Shown here: piece after piece, positions 17,360 to 25,548 of the stretch
How the letters are laid out: each line of letters starts with the position of its first letter
How positions within the stretch are numbered: position 1 is the first letter of the stretch
NCBI GenBank assembly: GCA_902623535.1
Contig: CACNUA010000007.1
Location: 1 to 51,744 of the forward strand
DNA length: 51,744 bases
Source of the DNA: an uncultured SAR86 cluster bacterium
GTDB taxonomy: Bacteria; Pseudomonadota; Gammaproteobacteria; Magnimaribacterales; D2472
Direction of reading: 5' to 3'
The notes under the pieces: model-generated
Seen by the model: the letters and a program-made list of their open reading frames with translations, nothing else
What the model was told of the DNA's origin: nothing
Databases searched by the model: none
Made by a program: the position numbers and the translations under genes

Positions 17360-18331
17360 ATGAAAACATATGAATATATTTGGCTAGACGGATACACCCC
17401 TGAGCCAAATATGCGAAGTAAAGTAAAAGCTACCGATGAAGACACAGCTCCGGAATGGTCTTTTGATGGTTCATCAACACAACAAGCAGAAGGAGGAAGT
17501 TCAGATTGTCTTCTATTACCTGTTCAAACTTATGAAAACCCTAATGGGCATGACTTAGTGATGACTCAGGTTCAGGCAGCAGATCATACTACTCACCCAT
17601 CTAATTATAGAGCTGCAGCTGCCGAGGTGGTTACAGATGAGTGGTGGTTTGGATTCGAACAAGAATTTTTCTTTACCGATCCAAATACTGGAGAGCCCTT
17701 AGGCTGGGAAGACGGAACTCCCAAAGAACAAGGTGAGTATTACTGTGGTGTAGGTGCGGGTAATGTTGTAGGTAGAGAAATCTCAGATGTCCATTTACAT
17801 GCTTGTCTTGATCTTGGGATCACTTTAACAGGAACTAACGCTGAGGTTGCCCTTGGACAATGGGAGTACCAATGTTTTGGTAAAGGGATTAAAGCTGCAG
17901 ATGATTTATGGATAAGCAGATATATGCTTTACAAAATCGCTGAGGAATTTGGTGTTGGAGTAAATATTCACCCAAAACCAAAAACAGGTGATTGGAATGG
18001 ATCAGGAATGCATACCAATTTTTCGAATGAAGAGATGAGATCAAATGGATCTGAAGCTTTATTCAATGGAATGTGTGACAAACTTGGCGAGGTTCATGAA
18101 GAAGGTATTGCTTCATATGGTTCTGATAATGATATGAGATTAACAGGACTACATGAAACTCAAAGTATTGAAAAATTTTCGTATGGTGTTAGTGATAGAG
18201 GGGCTAGTATTAGAATCCCTGTATACACTGTGGAGCATGATTGGAATGGTTATCTTGAAGATAGAAGACCAGCATCAAATGCTGATCCATACAAAATTTT
18301 AACTCATATAGTGGGAACTTTAACTAAGTAA
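17360..18331 (+). CDS. glnII: Glutamine synthetase type II (eukaryotic-like)
   Basis: ATP-dependent ligation of ammonia to glutamate. This is the GSII class, not the usual bacterial GlnA. It has 323 residues instead of about 470, begins with the YEYIWLDGYT strand, and carries PEWSFDGSSTQQA, the ATP/Glu region FGFEQEFFF near residue 97, GTNAEVALGQWEYQ, a metal-site segment near GDWNGSGMHTNFS and a final EDRRPASNADPY. The GlnA adenylylation tyrosine loop is absent in this class, so control is probably mainly transcriptional. The gene has a sigma-54/NtrC promoter and is followed by a terminator and then ntrB-ntrC. Confidence 0.95.
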   Translation: MKTYEYIWLDGYTPEPNMRSKVKATDEDTAPEWSFDGSSTQQAEGGSSDCLLLPVQTYENPNGHDLVMTQVQAADHTTHPSNYRAAAAEVVTDEWWFGFEQEFFFTDPNTGEPLGWEDGTPKEQGEYYCGVGAGNVVGREISDVHLHACLDLGITLTGTNAEVALGQWEYQCFGKGIKAADDLWISRYMLYKIAEEFGVGVNIHPKPKTGDWNGSGMHTNFSNEEMRSNGSEALFNGMCDKLGEVHEEGIASYGSDNDMRLTGLHETQSIEKFSYGVSDRGASIRIPVYTVEHDWNGYLEDRRPASNADPYKILTHIVGTLTK

Positions 18332-18340
18332 CGTTTTGAG

Positions 18341-18371
18341 AGCAGCTTCTATTTGAGGCTGCTTTTTTTTT
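18341..18371 (+). terminator. Intrinsic terminator after glnII
   Basis: A 9-bp stem with one G-T wobble (AGCAGCTTC / GAGGCTGCT) and a 5-base loop is followed by nine T residues. It begins 10 bases after the glnII stop and ends only 4 bases before the ntrB ATG. It should therefore reduce read-through into ntrB and separate synthetase from regulator expression. Confidence 0.88.
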
Positions 18372-18375
18372 AAAT

Positions 18376-19503
18376 ATGAATATTCTGTTTCAAGCATTCA
18401 ATCAGCTATCAACAGAAATCATAATTACCGATTTAAACTTTCATATCATTACAATGAATGAATCGGCAGCCTCAAATGGCTGGAAATTAGATAGCCTAAA
18501 TCATTCAAAAGCTCTTGAGAGGGTGATCAGTAAATCAAAAATAAATAAATCTGAATTACCTTCTCTTAATTCTTTGATTGATGATGATTCATTTGAAAAT
18601 CTTAAAGAGGCACTTGAACATACTCAACAAAATTCATCAGCCACTACGAAAAGAGATCTTTTGATTAAATTTTTAAATGGTCAGGAGAGAACCATAGACT
18701 TAACTGTGTCTTTATCGGAAGAATTTGAAGTATATATTTTGGAAATTTCTAGTGTTGATAACCTAAATAAAATTATTGACTCAACAAGAACATTTGCGTC
18801 TCAAAAAATTGCCGCGGGTCTGGCAAGATCACTCGCCCACGAAGTTAAAAATCCCCTTTCAGGAATTAAAGGTAGCGCTCAAATTTTAGAAAAGAAATAC
18901 TCTGATGATTTTTCAAAAAAATTTCTAAAAATTATTATTGATGAGACTGAGCGATTAAATGACATAGTAAATAGGATTCTAACTCCGGCAAAAAAACCTG
19001 ATTTAGATTTCTTTAATATTCACGAAGCAGTTGAAAGAGTTCTAACATTAGCGGTTGCAGATAATATTGACAAAATTGAGATAAGAAAAAATTATGACCC
19101 AAGTATTCCAGAAATCTATGGTGATAAAAATTTATTTATCCAAGCACTACTAAACATAACCCAAAATGCAATTCATGCAATTGGTCTCGGTAAGGATGCT
19201 TTTATTGAAATTTCTACTGGCGTAACTTTTCGACAACCAATTAACGGAAAAATTTTTTCAACACTTGCGACCATAAGAATTGCTGATAATGGATCTGGAA
19301 TTGAAGATGCGATCAAAGATCAAATCTTTTTTCCGATGATTTCAACGAAAGAATCAGGATCAGGTCTTGGATTATCAATCGCTCAGGATATCGTGAGAAT
19401 GCATGGGGGCACAATAAGCCATGAGAGAAAAGAAGGCAGAACCATTTTCTCTGTAGTTGTTCCAATTGAAAGTCAATTACTAGCAGAGCAAGTAAATGCC
19501 TAA
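18376..19503 (+). CDS. ntrB: Nitrogen regulation sensor histidine kinase NtrB
   Basis: PII-responsive kinase/phosphatase that phosphorylates NtrC when nitrogen is limiting. An N-terminal PAS domain (about residues 1-120) is followed by the dimerisation/phosphorylation helix with SLAHEVKNPLSGIKG, where His155 is the phosphosite. An ATPase domain follows with the N-box around NITQNAIHAI, G1 ADNGSGI and G2 GSGLGLSIAQ. The 375 residues resemble E. coli NtrB (349). No Shine-Dalgarno motif is visible: the ATG directly follows the poly-T of the terminator. It overlaps ntrC by 8 bp. Confidence 0.94.
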   Translation: MNILFQAFNQLSTEIIITDLNFHIITMNESAASNGWKLDSLNHSKALERVISKSKINKSELPSLNSLIDDDSFENLKEALEHTQQNSSATTKRDLLIKFLNGQERTIDLTVSLSEEFEVYILEISSVDNLNKIIDSTRTFASQKIAAGLARSLAHEVKNPLSGIKGSAQILEKKYSDDFSKKFLKIIIDETERLNDIVNRILTPAKKPDLDFFNIHEAVERVLTLAVADNIDKIEIRKNYDPSIPEIYGDKNLFIQALLNITQNAIHAIGLGKDAFIEISTGVTFRQPINGKIFSTLATIRIADNGSGIEDAIKDQIFFPMISTKESGSGLGLSIAQDIVRMHGGTISHERKEGRTIFSVVVPIESQLLAEQVNA

Positions 19504-20869
19504 GGTTTGGATAGCTGACGATGACGATGCTATCAGAGCGATTCTTGATGAGCATTTAAAATCCGAAGGATTAGATGTTTCTTCGTTTAGTGATGGTGAG
19601 TTATTACTCAATGAACTAGATAAAGACGTTCCTGACCTTGTAATTTCTGACATAAAAATGCCAGGAATAAATGGCTATGATCTTTTAAAACATCTAAATA
19701 ATAATTACGAACATGTTCCTGTCATTATCATGACGGCATTTACTGATATGCAAGCTGCTCTAGATGCATATGGTGGAGGTGCATTTGAATATCTTCCCAA
19801 ACCATTTGATTTAGAAGAAGCTTCATTGATAGTCAAAAGAGCCTTAGAAAAAAACGAATCTGAAAAACCTAAAAAGATCTCTAAAACTGAAATTATTGGA
19901 TCGGCCCCCTCAATGCAAAATGTATTTAGATCCATTGGAAAACTTTCAAATACTAATGCAACTGTTCTTATTCAAGGCGAATCAGGCACTGGAAAAGAAT
20001 TAATAGCTAAGTCACTCCATAAAAATAGTCCTAGGAATGATATGCCATTTATTGCACTTAACATGGCTGATATCCCTAAAGAACTAATTGAGAGCGAGCT
20101 CTTTGGACATGAGAAAGGTTCTTTCACCGGAGCAGTTGAACAAAGAATTGGAAGATTTGAACAAGCCAATGGGGGGACTTTATTCCTTGACGAGATTGGA
20201 GATATGCCTCTAGAAACTCAAACCAGACTCCTTAGAGTCTTATCAAATAAAGAGTTTTATAGAGTTGGTGGAGACAAGCCGATCAAAGTTGATGTAAGAA
20301 TTCTTGCTGCAACGCATCAAAACCTAGAGAACTTAGTTTCTACTGCTACATTCAGAGAAGATCTATTTTATAGATTAAACGTTATCAGAATAGATGTTCC
20401 ACCCTTACGGAAAAGAATTGAGGATATAGCTGATCTAAGTTCTGCTTTTCTTAAGAGTCATGCTGATGATCTTGTCGAGCCTGTTAAGGTGCTGTCTAAG
20501 GAAGCTTTAAAAAAATTATCTGAGTATTCATGGCCTGGTAATGTGAGGCAGCTTGAAAATACATGCTACTGGCTTGCTTTAATGGCACCAAGCAAGGATA
20601 TTCAGCCAAGTGATTTACCACAGGATATTTTGGACGGAAAAGTTTTTAATCCTAGCAGTGACGATTGGCGCGGTGGGTTCAAGGCTTGGATTGATGGGTT
20701 GCATGAAACAACTCGCGAAAACTTATTAGCATCAATTGAACCAGAAATAGATAAACTATTGATCGAATTTGCTTTGGATAAAACCAACGGGAAAAAGCAA
20801 GAAGCTGCAAAATTGTTAGGCTTGGGAAGAAATACGCTTGCTAAAAAGATTAAAGAGATTAATGGCTAA
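19496..20869 (+). CDS. ntrC: Nitrogen regulation response regulator NtrC
   Basis: Sigma-54-dependent activator. The receiver domain has the acidic pocket DDDD at residues 8-11, phosphorylation site Asp52 in ISDIKMPG, and the conserved T and K in MTAF and PKPFD. The AAA+ domain has Walker A GESGTGKE near 161, the sigma-54 contact loop GSFTGA near 208 (GSFTGA instead of the more common GAFTGA) and Walker B FLDEIGD near 231. The C-terminal Fis-type helix-turn-helix ends near residue 457. Likely target is the glnII promoter two genes upstream. Its 3' end overlaps the convergent glutaredoxin gene by 11 bp. Confidence 0.95.
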   Translation: MPKVWIADDDDAIRAILDEHLKSEGLDVSSFSDGELLLNELDKDVPDLVISDIKMPGINGYDLLKHLNNNYEHVPVIIMTAFTDMQAALDAYGGGAFEYLPKPFDLEEASLIVKRALEKNESEKPKKISKTEIIGSAPSMQNVFRSIGKLSNTNATVLIQGESGTGKELIAKSLHKNSPRNDMPFIALNMADIPKELIESELFGHEKGSFTGAVEQRIGRFEQANGGTLFLDEIGDMPLETQTRLLRVLSNKEFYRVGGDKPIKVDVRILAATHQNLENLVSTATFREDLFYRLNVIRIDVPPLRKRIEDIADLSSAFLKSHADDLVEPVKVLSKEALKKLSEYSWPGNVRQLENTCYWLALMAPSKDIQPSDLPQDILDGKVFNPSSDDWRGGFKAWIDGLHETTRENLLASIEPEIDKLLIEFALDKTNGKKQEAAKLLGLGRNTLAKKIKEING

Positions 20870-21113
20870 GTATCTTTTCTAGGTTACCCTCTTCATATAA
20901 AGCATAAAGATCATCACATCCTCCAATATGCTTGTCATCAAACCAAATCTGAGGAACTGAGGTTTTGCCTGCTTTTTCAGCCATATCAGCTCTTAACGAG
21001 GGCTTGAAATCAACACCGATTTCTTTGTAAGGAACACTTAATTTTTTCAATAAAGATTTAGCCCTATAGCAATATGGACAAGTCATCGTAGTGTAAATAG
21101 TTACATTTTTCAT
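20859..21113 (-). CDS. grxC: Glutaredoxin (GrxC type)
   Basis: Glutathione-dependent thiol oxidoreductase of 84 residues. The dithiol active site CPYC is at residues 12-15, with the later TSVPQIWFDDKHIGGCDD segment containing the cis-proline and glutathione-binding GG. It overlaps the upstream rhodanese gene by 4 bp; yibN-grxC adjacency is conserved in Gammaproteobacteria, although the usual secB does not follow here. Confidence 0.93.
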   Translation of the reverse strand: MKNVTIYTTMTCPYCYRAKSLLKKLSVPYKEIGVDFKPSLRADMAEKAGKTSVPQIWFDDKHIGGCDDLYALYEEGNLEKILSH

Positions 21114-21526
21114 GGTTTTACTAGAGGCATATTATCCTGTTGCCAACTTGAGATTCCGCCTTTCAGCACCGTTAAATTTGTAAAACCTTTCTTTGAAAGC
21201 TTTTCTCCTGTCAGCCCTGCATTTCTTCCAAGTGCACATACTAAAACAATTGGGGTCTCTTTAAATGCAAGCAATTCCTCATAACGAGAATCTATATCCT
21301 GATAAGGAATATTGATTGAGTTTGTAATGATTCCATTTTCAAATTCGTCCTTAGGTCTTACATCCAGTATTTTTGCATTTTCTTTGTTTACCAGGGCTGT
21401 AAGTTCACTTGACGAAATTCTTTTACCCCCTCTTCTAGATTCAGTTCTCCACCAAAGAACTAAAAACAAAAATAAGGGTAGCGAATAATACCAATGGTCG
21501 ATTAAAAATAAATTGAACTCAATCAT
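21110..21526 (-). CDS. yibN: Membrane-anchored rhodanese-like protein (YibN)
   Basis: Single rhodanese domain with an N-terminal membrane anchor (hydrophobic residues about 12-26, WYYSLPLFLFLVLWW). The domain has ILDVRPKDEFENG and an active-site loop starting at Cys97 in VCALGRNAG, so sulfur or thiol chemistry is plausible. The physiological acceptor is unknown. Length is 138 residues, and it starts 41 bases from the divergent gpmA. Confidence 0.88.
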   Translation of the reverse strand: MIEFNLFLIDHWYYSLPLFLFLVLWWRTESRRGGKRISSSELTALVNKENAKILDVRPKDEFENGIITNSINIPYQDIDSRYEELLAFKETPIVLVCALGRNAGLTGEKLSKKGFTNLTVLKGGISSWQQDNMPLVKP

Positions 21527-21567
21527 TTGCGTATTATCGCTTAAAATAGATTTAATGTGAGGAGATA

Positions 21568-22197
21568 ATGGAAGATTTAAATTACTTAATCTTAGTGCGT
21601 CATGGACAAAGTGAATGGAACGAAAAAAACCTATTCACTGGATGGAAAGATCCAGATCTAACAGATCAAGGAAGAAATGAAGCAGAAAGAGCCGGCAAGC
21701 TTCTACTTGAGAAAAAAATTAATTTAGACGAAATGTTCACATCGGTTTTAATAAGGGCAATTAATACTGGGAAAATAATTTTGGATCAGCTTGGCATTGA
21801 ATCATTGCCAACCACAAGGGATCAATCATTAAATGAAAGGAATTATGGTGATCTTGCTGGTCTCAATAAGGACGATGCAAGAAAGAAATGGGGAGAAGAG
21901 CAAGTTCATATATGGAGAAGATCATATGATGTGCCTCCACCAGGAGGCGAGAGCCTAAAAAATACTGGAGAGAGAGTACTTCCATATTTTGAAAATAAAA
22001 TTAAACCGCTCATAGCGGATGGAAAAAACATTTTGATTGCGGCTCACGGCAATTCGCTGCGGTCCCTTATTAAGGAACTTGATAAGCTAAGCGATGATGA
22101 GATTGTAAAACTGGAAATTCCAACCGGTGCCCCGATTCTTTATTCCTTTCGAGATGGATTAATTGAAAACAAAGAGGAGCTTTTTGACAACCAATAG
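21568..22197 (+). CDS. gpmA: 2,3-bisphosphoglycerate-dependent phosphoglycerate mutase
   Basis: Interconverts 3- and 2-phosphoglycerate in glycolysis. The phosphohistidine motif [10 protein letters not shown] has His12, the second catalytic His is in AAHGNSLR near residue 160, and [14 protein letters not shown] and [10 protein letters not shown] are typical of GpmA. At 209 residues it belongs to the shorter version, lacking the C-terminal extension of the 250-residue E. coli enzyme. GGAG lies before the ATG. It overlaps mutY by about 14 bp. Confidence 0.95.
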   Translation: MEDLNYLILVRHGQSEWNEKNLFTGWKDPDLTDQGRNEAERAGKLLLEKKINLDEMFTSVLIRAINTGKIILDQLGIESLPTTRDQSLNERNYGDLAGLNKDDARKKWGEEQVHIWRRSYDVPPPGGESLKNTGERVLPYFENKIKPLIADGKNILIAAHGNSLRSLIKELDKLSDDEIVKLEIPTGAPILYSFRDGLIENKEELFDNQ

Positions 22198-23188
22198 TTT
22201 TTCAGAAAAAGTTATCAATTGGTATGAATCGCATGGTCGTCATGATTTGCAATGGAGAAAGGCGATTACTCCATATCGCATATGGATCTCTGAAATTATG
22301 TTGCAACAAACTCAAGTTGTTACAGTTAAGCCCTATTTTAAAAAATTTATAAAAAAATACCCAACCCTCAAATCTATTAAAGATGCCTCAGAAGATGAGA
22401 TTCTTACCCTATGGTCAGGCTTAGGATTTTATAAAAGGGCAAGAAATATATTTCAAACCAAAGAAATTATCCATTCAGAACATAAGGGACGCTTTCCAAA
22501 AACTTTTGAAGAAATCATTGGACTGCCTGGAATTGGTAAATCAACAACCGGTGCAATCATGTCGATTGCACATAAAATACCTACACCCATTTTAGATGGG
22601 AATGTCAAAAGGGTCCTTCAGAGATATTTCTCTGATGGCAAAAGTATTTTTAGTGAAAAAGAGTTATGGAGTTTATCTTTAAGCGTTTCCAATGCAGCTA
22701 ACTCAAATCTCTACACACAAGGAATCATGGACATTGGTGCAACTGTATGTACTCCTCAGAATCCAGAATGTTCTCGATGTCCTTTAAGCTCTAATTGCAG
22801 CTCAGCATTTTTAAAAATAGAAGCTGTAAAAAGTAAAAAAATAACTGATCTAAAGACTATAAAAATGGAACTTAGTCTTTTTGTAGCAGATCAAGAGATA
22901 CTCTTGAGAAAAATTGATGATCAAGAAATATGGAAAGGGTTGTGGTCACTTCCTTACAGCAATGAATCTTCATCAGAAGTTAATTCCTATAATATTCAGC
23001 TAATTAGACACAAGCTTAGTCATAGAATTTTGGAAATTGATATTAATTTAAAAAAAGTTTCAAAAAAATTCATGCCTAAAAATAATTTTCAATATCAATG
23101 GGTTAAAGTAGGTGATGTTGAAAATATTGCTTTACCAAAACCAATAAAAAAAATAATAGAAAATCATGGAAAAGAAAATCCTTTGTAA
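22184..23188 (+). CDS. mutY: Adenine DNA glycosylase MutY
   Basis: Removes adenine mispaired with 8-oxoguanine. I use the TTG at 22184, preceded by AGAGGAG: with this start the catalytic residues fall at Glu37 (ISEIMLQQ) and Asp138 (ILDGNVKR), the same numbers as in E. coli MutY. A TTG 21 bases earlier is in frame but less likely. The helix-hairpin-helix [12 protein letters not shown] and the iron-sulfur cluster cysteines in C-x6-C-x2-C-x5-C spacing ([17 protein letters not shown]) are present, followed by a NUDIX-like C-terminal domain. It overlaps yggX, as in the mutY-yggX pair of other Gammaproteobacteria. Confidence 0.95.
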   Translation: MTTNSFSEKVINWYESHGRHDLQWRKAITPYRIWISEIMLQQTQVVTVKPYFKKFIKKYPTLKSIKDASEDEILTLWSGLGFYKRARNIFQTKEIIHSEHKGRFPKTFEEIIGLPGIGKSTTGAIMSIAHKIPTPILDGNVKRVLQRYFSDGKSIFSEKELWSLSLSVSNAANSNLYTQGIMDIGATVCTPQNPECSRCPLSSNCSSAFLKIEAVKSKKITDLKTIKMELSLFVADQEILLRKIDDQEIWKGLWSLPYSNESSSEVNSYNIQLIRHKLSHRILEIDINLKKVSKKFMPKNNFQYQWVKVGDVENIALPKPIKKIIENHGKENPL

Positions 23189-23435
23189 AAAACTAAATAA
23201 AGAGCTACCCGCACTTGAGAGACCGCCAATGCCTGGTCCAAAAGGAATCGAAATTATGGAAACTGTTTCATCAGAAGCTTGGGAGTTATGGAAGACTCAT
23301 CAAACAATGCTCATTAATGAAAAACATTTAGATTCATCAAATCCCGAAGATAGGCAATGGCTTTTTGGTCAAATGGAGAAGTTTTTTAATAACGAAGAAG
23401 TTGAACAGGCTGCTGGATTCAAAGAACTTGACTGA
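23166..23435 (+). CDS. yggX: Probable Fe(2+)-trafficking protein YggX
   Basis: Small protein (89 aa) proposed to help protect or supply iron for iron-sulfur proteins. The conserved Cys7, the PMPGPKGIEI segment, the SSEAWELWKTHQTMLINE helix and the later PEDRQWLFGQMEKFF are family hallmarks. It overlaps the end of mutY, itself an iron-sulfur enzyme, by 23 bp. Its stop lies three bases from the convergent SDR gene. Confidence 0.95.
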   Translation: MEKKILCKKLNKELPALERPPMPGPKGIEIMETVSSEAWELWKTHQTMLINEKHLDSSNPEDRQWLFGQMEKFFNNEEVEQAAGFKELD

Positions 23436-23438
23436 ATA

Positions 23439-24203
23439 TTAAGAGTGATTCCACCAAGAAGTATCTGTATAAGACCTTAAATCCAATTCATGCGTCCAAG
23501 TTGAACGATGCTGTTTGTAAAGGTAGTAATAGGCTTCTGCAACTTTCTCAGGAAGGATAATCCCATCTTCTTTGCCGCGAGTTTCTCGAAGTTGGTTAAA
23601 TAACTCATCTCCTAGCATTTTGCCTAAAGTATCGGGTGCATCTACCATGCCATCAACTACAACATGAGCAACATGGATGCCCTTCTCTGCAAACTCATCA
23701 TTTAGAGTCTGACACAGCATGCGTCTGCTGCCCATGGCTGCTGCGTGCGAATGTTGTGTTTTATTTCCTCGCATTGCAGCTGTAGCAGAGGTTGCAATAA
23801 TGGTTCCGCTGCCTCTCTCACTCATAAGCGGGCATAAAGTTTTTGCTGCTCTAAATAAACCAAAACTCGCCATTCTCCAGCCCCACTCAAACTCTTTATA
23901 AGAAGTTTCATCCAATAACTTCATCCCTGATTGGGCGCCAAGGTTATAAATCAAAACCTCGATTGGACCAATATCCTTTTCAACTGATTCAATTGTTTTT
24001 TCAATTACACCATCATCAATTGCATTGATTAATTCTCCTGTTGCCTCACCACCCTTGGATTGAATCTGATCTAAGGATTCTTGCAATGCATCACCATCAC
24101 TCCTTCTACACAGGTGTGAATGAAGTCCTTCCATGGCAAACTTTTCTGCAACCGTTGCTCCAATTCCTCTACCGGCTCCTAAAACTAGACAAACTTTTTT
24201 CAT
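23439..24203 (-). CDS. SDR-family protein lacking the usual catalytic Tyr/Lys
   Basis: Short-chain dehydrogenase/reductase fold, 254 residues. The nucleotide-binding G-x3-G-x-G is seen as GAGRGIGA at residues 9-16, the structural NLG motif (classical NAG) near residue 89, and the catalytic serine region IIATSATAAM near 138. Where YxxxK should follow, the sequence reads SHAAAMGSRR, so the Tyr and Lys positions appear to be His and Met. It may be non-catalytic, or may use other chemistry. Function and substrate are unknown. It is divergent from tRNA-Phe. Confidence 0.82.
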   Translation of the reverse strand: MKKVCLVLGAGRGIGATVAEKFAMEGLHSHLCRRSDGDALQESLDQIQSKGGEATGELINAIDDGVIEKTIESVEKDIGPIEVLIYNLGAQSGMKLLDETSYKEFEWGWRMASFGLFRAAKTLCPLMSERGSGTIIATSATAAMRGNKTQHSHAAAMGSRRMLCQTLNDEFAEKGIHVAHVVVDGMVDAPDTLGKMLGDELFNQLRETRGKEDGIILPEKVAEAYYYLYKQHRSTWTHELDLRSYTDTSWWNHS

Positions 24204-24241
24204 AATGATTTTTTTAGTTTATTTATTATTTTATAGAAGTA

Positions 24242-24270
24242 TTCTACGGTTAGTACAGTTCGGTTATAAT
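24242..24270 (+). promoter_or_regulatory. Promoter of tRNA-Phe
   Basis: A perfect TATAAT (24265-24270) lies 17 bases upstream of the mature tRNA start. A weak -35 candidate, TTCTAC (24242-24247), is 17 bases further up. The position and the perfect -10 make it the best promoter for the tRNA; the -35 is poor. Confidence 0.6.
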
Positions 24271-24287
24271 TTCGGTCTTCGATCAAT

Positions 24288-24363
24288 GCCCAGATAGCTC
24301 AGTCGGTAGAGCAAAGGACTGAAAATCCTTGTGTCGGTGGTTCGATTCCACCTCTGGGCACCA
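24288..24363 (+). tRNA. tRNA-Phe (GAA)
   Basis: A complete 76-base tRNA with encoded CCA. The acceptor stem GCCCAGA pairs with TCTGGGC, the D arm contains AGCTCAGTCGGTAGAGC, the anticodon loop CTGAAAA holds GAA at 24321-24323, and the T arm has GGTGG-TTCGATT-CCACC. Sequence is close to E. coli tRNA-Phe. Its 3' half is duplicated 2.77 kb downstream, so this gene is the insertion site of the restriction-modification islet. Confidence 0.98.
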
Positions 24364-24371
24364 TTCCTAAA
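24314..24371 (+). repeat. Left attachment-type repeat (tRNA-Phe 3' half)
   Basis: This 58-bp stretch, from the anticodon stem to eight bases beyond CCA, matches 27079-27136 at 54 of 58 positions in direct orientation. The differences are at 24317, 24327, 24340 and 24366. Repeats covering a tRNA 3' end are the normal footprint of site-specific integration into a tRNA gene. Confidence 0.9.
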
Positions 24372-24400
24372 GGGTTTTTCGAGAGTTTTAGATTTTAAGT

Positions 24401-24438
24401 ATATGCACAGTTATGCACAGTAGTTTTAGTGTGCATAT
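24401..24438. repeat. Iterated TATGCACA motifs at left end of the islet
   Basis: Two tandem copies of TATGCACAGT (24402-24411 and 24412-24421, exact 10-bp period) are followed by an inverted copy, TGTGCATA (24430-24437). One copy, TTATGCACA at 24411-24419, also fits the DnaA-box consensus TTATNCACA. The cluster lies 30 bases inside the left repeat and 40 bases before the nuclease gene. It could be an operator, recombinase arm sites or DnaA sites. Confidence 0.7.
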
Positions 24439-24477
24439 TTATATAGAATCAATTAAATAGTCTTAAATCTTAAAAAA

Positions 24478-25548
24478 ATGAAGTATAGATTCAAAGAAGA
24501 CGAAATATATCAGATGCTTGATTTCGCTAAAGAGTATCATCTTGAACCTACTAAGGGACCTCAAAGAAGAACTGTTGGGGGTTCAGGAGGTTTTGGAGAT
24601 GAACTTGATAGGTTCTTGATAAAAAACTTAACTGAAATTGGTGCATGTAGGATTATTGAGAGTTATTCAGACAATAAAGTGCTATCACCAGACCTCAAAA
24701 TCTATACAAATAGAACAGTTGCAGAAAAAAAAGATGCGGACATTACTAATGTTTATGATAAAAATAAGATGGAAGATAGAGAACCTAATTTTAAGATCGA
24801 GATTAAAAAAACATCTGCAAAAGATCATTGGTTTCATGCCAGAGAAGAACAAATACATGATGATTTAAAAAATAATGTTCGAGGTTATATGGTGCATGTA
24901 TCCTTAGAATTTAATGATGATAAAAATAAAAAACAAAGGGATATTACAGGTTCTGTTTTAAAGAAAATAATCAAAAGTAATAGATTCCATTTAAATGAGT
25001 TCTCAGATATTGAAGATTTGGAAGCGAATATTGAGTTCGCATATAGTTATAGTGATCTAAAAGAACATGGTTTTTATTTTCCTAGCGGACTCATAATGCC
25101 AAGATCAGATTTTCGAGAGATGAGACATGGTCCATTCAGATCAAATGGTGAACCTAGTTCACAATATGAACATGTAAGTGATTTTAATGGCAAGGAAATA
25201 TTAAAAATGAAAACTGAGAAAAATACCATTGGTGATCATGATATTAGTCTGTTTAATAGATGGGTCGTAGAAGGAAATTTTTCAATTTACAAAAAAAATA
25301 ATGGTAATGAATTTATATATGCAAAAGAAGAAACAATAATGGAGAATAAAAATCTTGGAAGATATCTTTTAGAAAAAAATAAAACATATAAGTTTCATTT
25401 AATAAATTCATTGCCTAGAAGATCAGGAGAACCTTTAAAAGGAAACGATGAGTACTCATTCTCAAGACAAAAATTAAAAAATTTACAAAATGATAAAGAT
25501 GATTTTTCAGTTGAATCTGTATGTAAAGAAATAGCAATCGGAATATGA
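24478..25548 (+). CDS. Putative type II restriction endonuclease
   Basis: Protein of 356 residues that I do not recognise by family. The restriction role is inferred from its 4-bp overlap with a complete C5 cytosine methyltransferase gene. A possible PD-(D/E)xK core exists: acidic residues Asp86/Asp88 in KKDADITN, followed by Glu108-Ile-Lys110 in FKIEIKKT, at the end of a predicted strand. A Gly-rich GGSGGFGDELDRF segment lies at residues 34-46. No helicase, methylase or membrane segment is seen. The AT-rich, AGA/AAA-rich coding resembles the partner gene. The ATG has only a weak ribosome site. Confidence 0.68.
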   Translation: MKYRFKEDEIYQMLDFAKEYHLEPTKGPQRRTVGGSGGFGDELDRFLIKNLTEIGACRIIESYSDNKVLSPDLKIYTNRTVAEKKDADITNVYDKNKMEDREPNFKIEIKKTSAKDHWFHAREEQIHDDLKNNVRGYMVHVSLEFNDDKNKKQRDITGSVLKKIIKSNRFHLNEFSDIEDLEANIEFAYSYSDLKEHGFYFPSGLIMPRSDFREMRHGPFRSNGEPSSQYEHVSDFNGKEILKMKTEKNTIGDHDISLFNRWVVEGNFSIYKKNNGNEFIYAKEETIMENKNLGRYLLEKNKTYKFHLINSLPRRSGEPLKGNDEYSFSRQKLKNLQNDKDDFSVESVCKEIAIGI

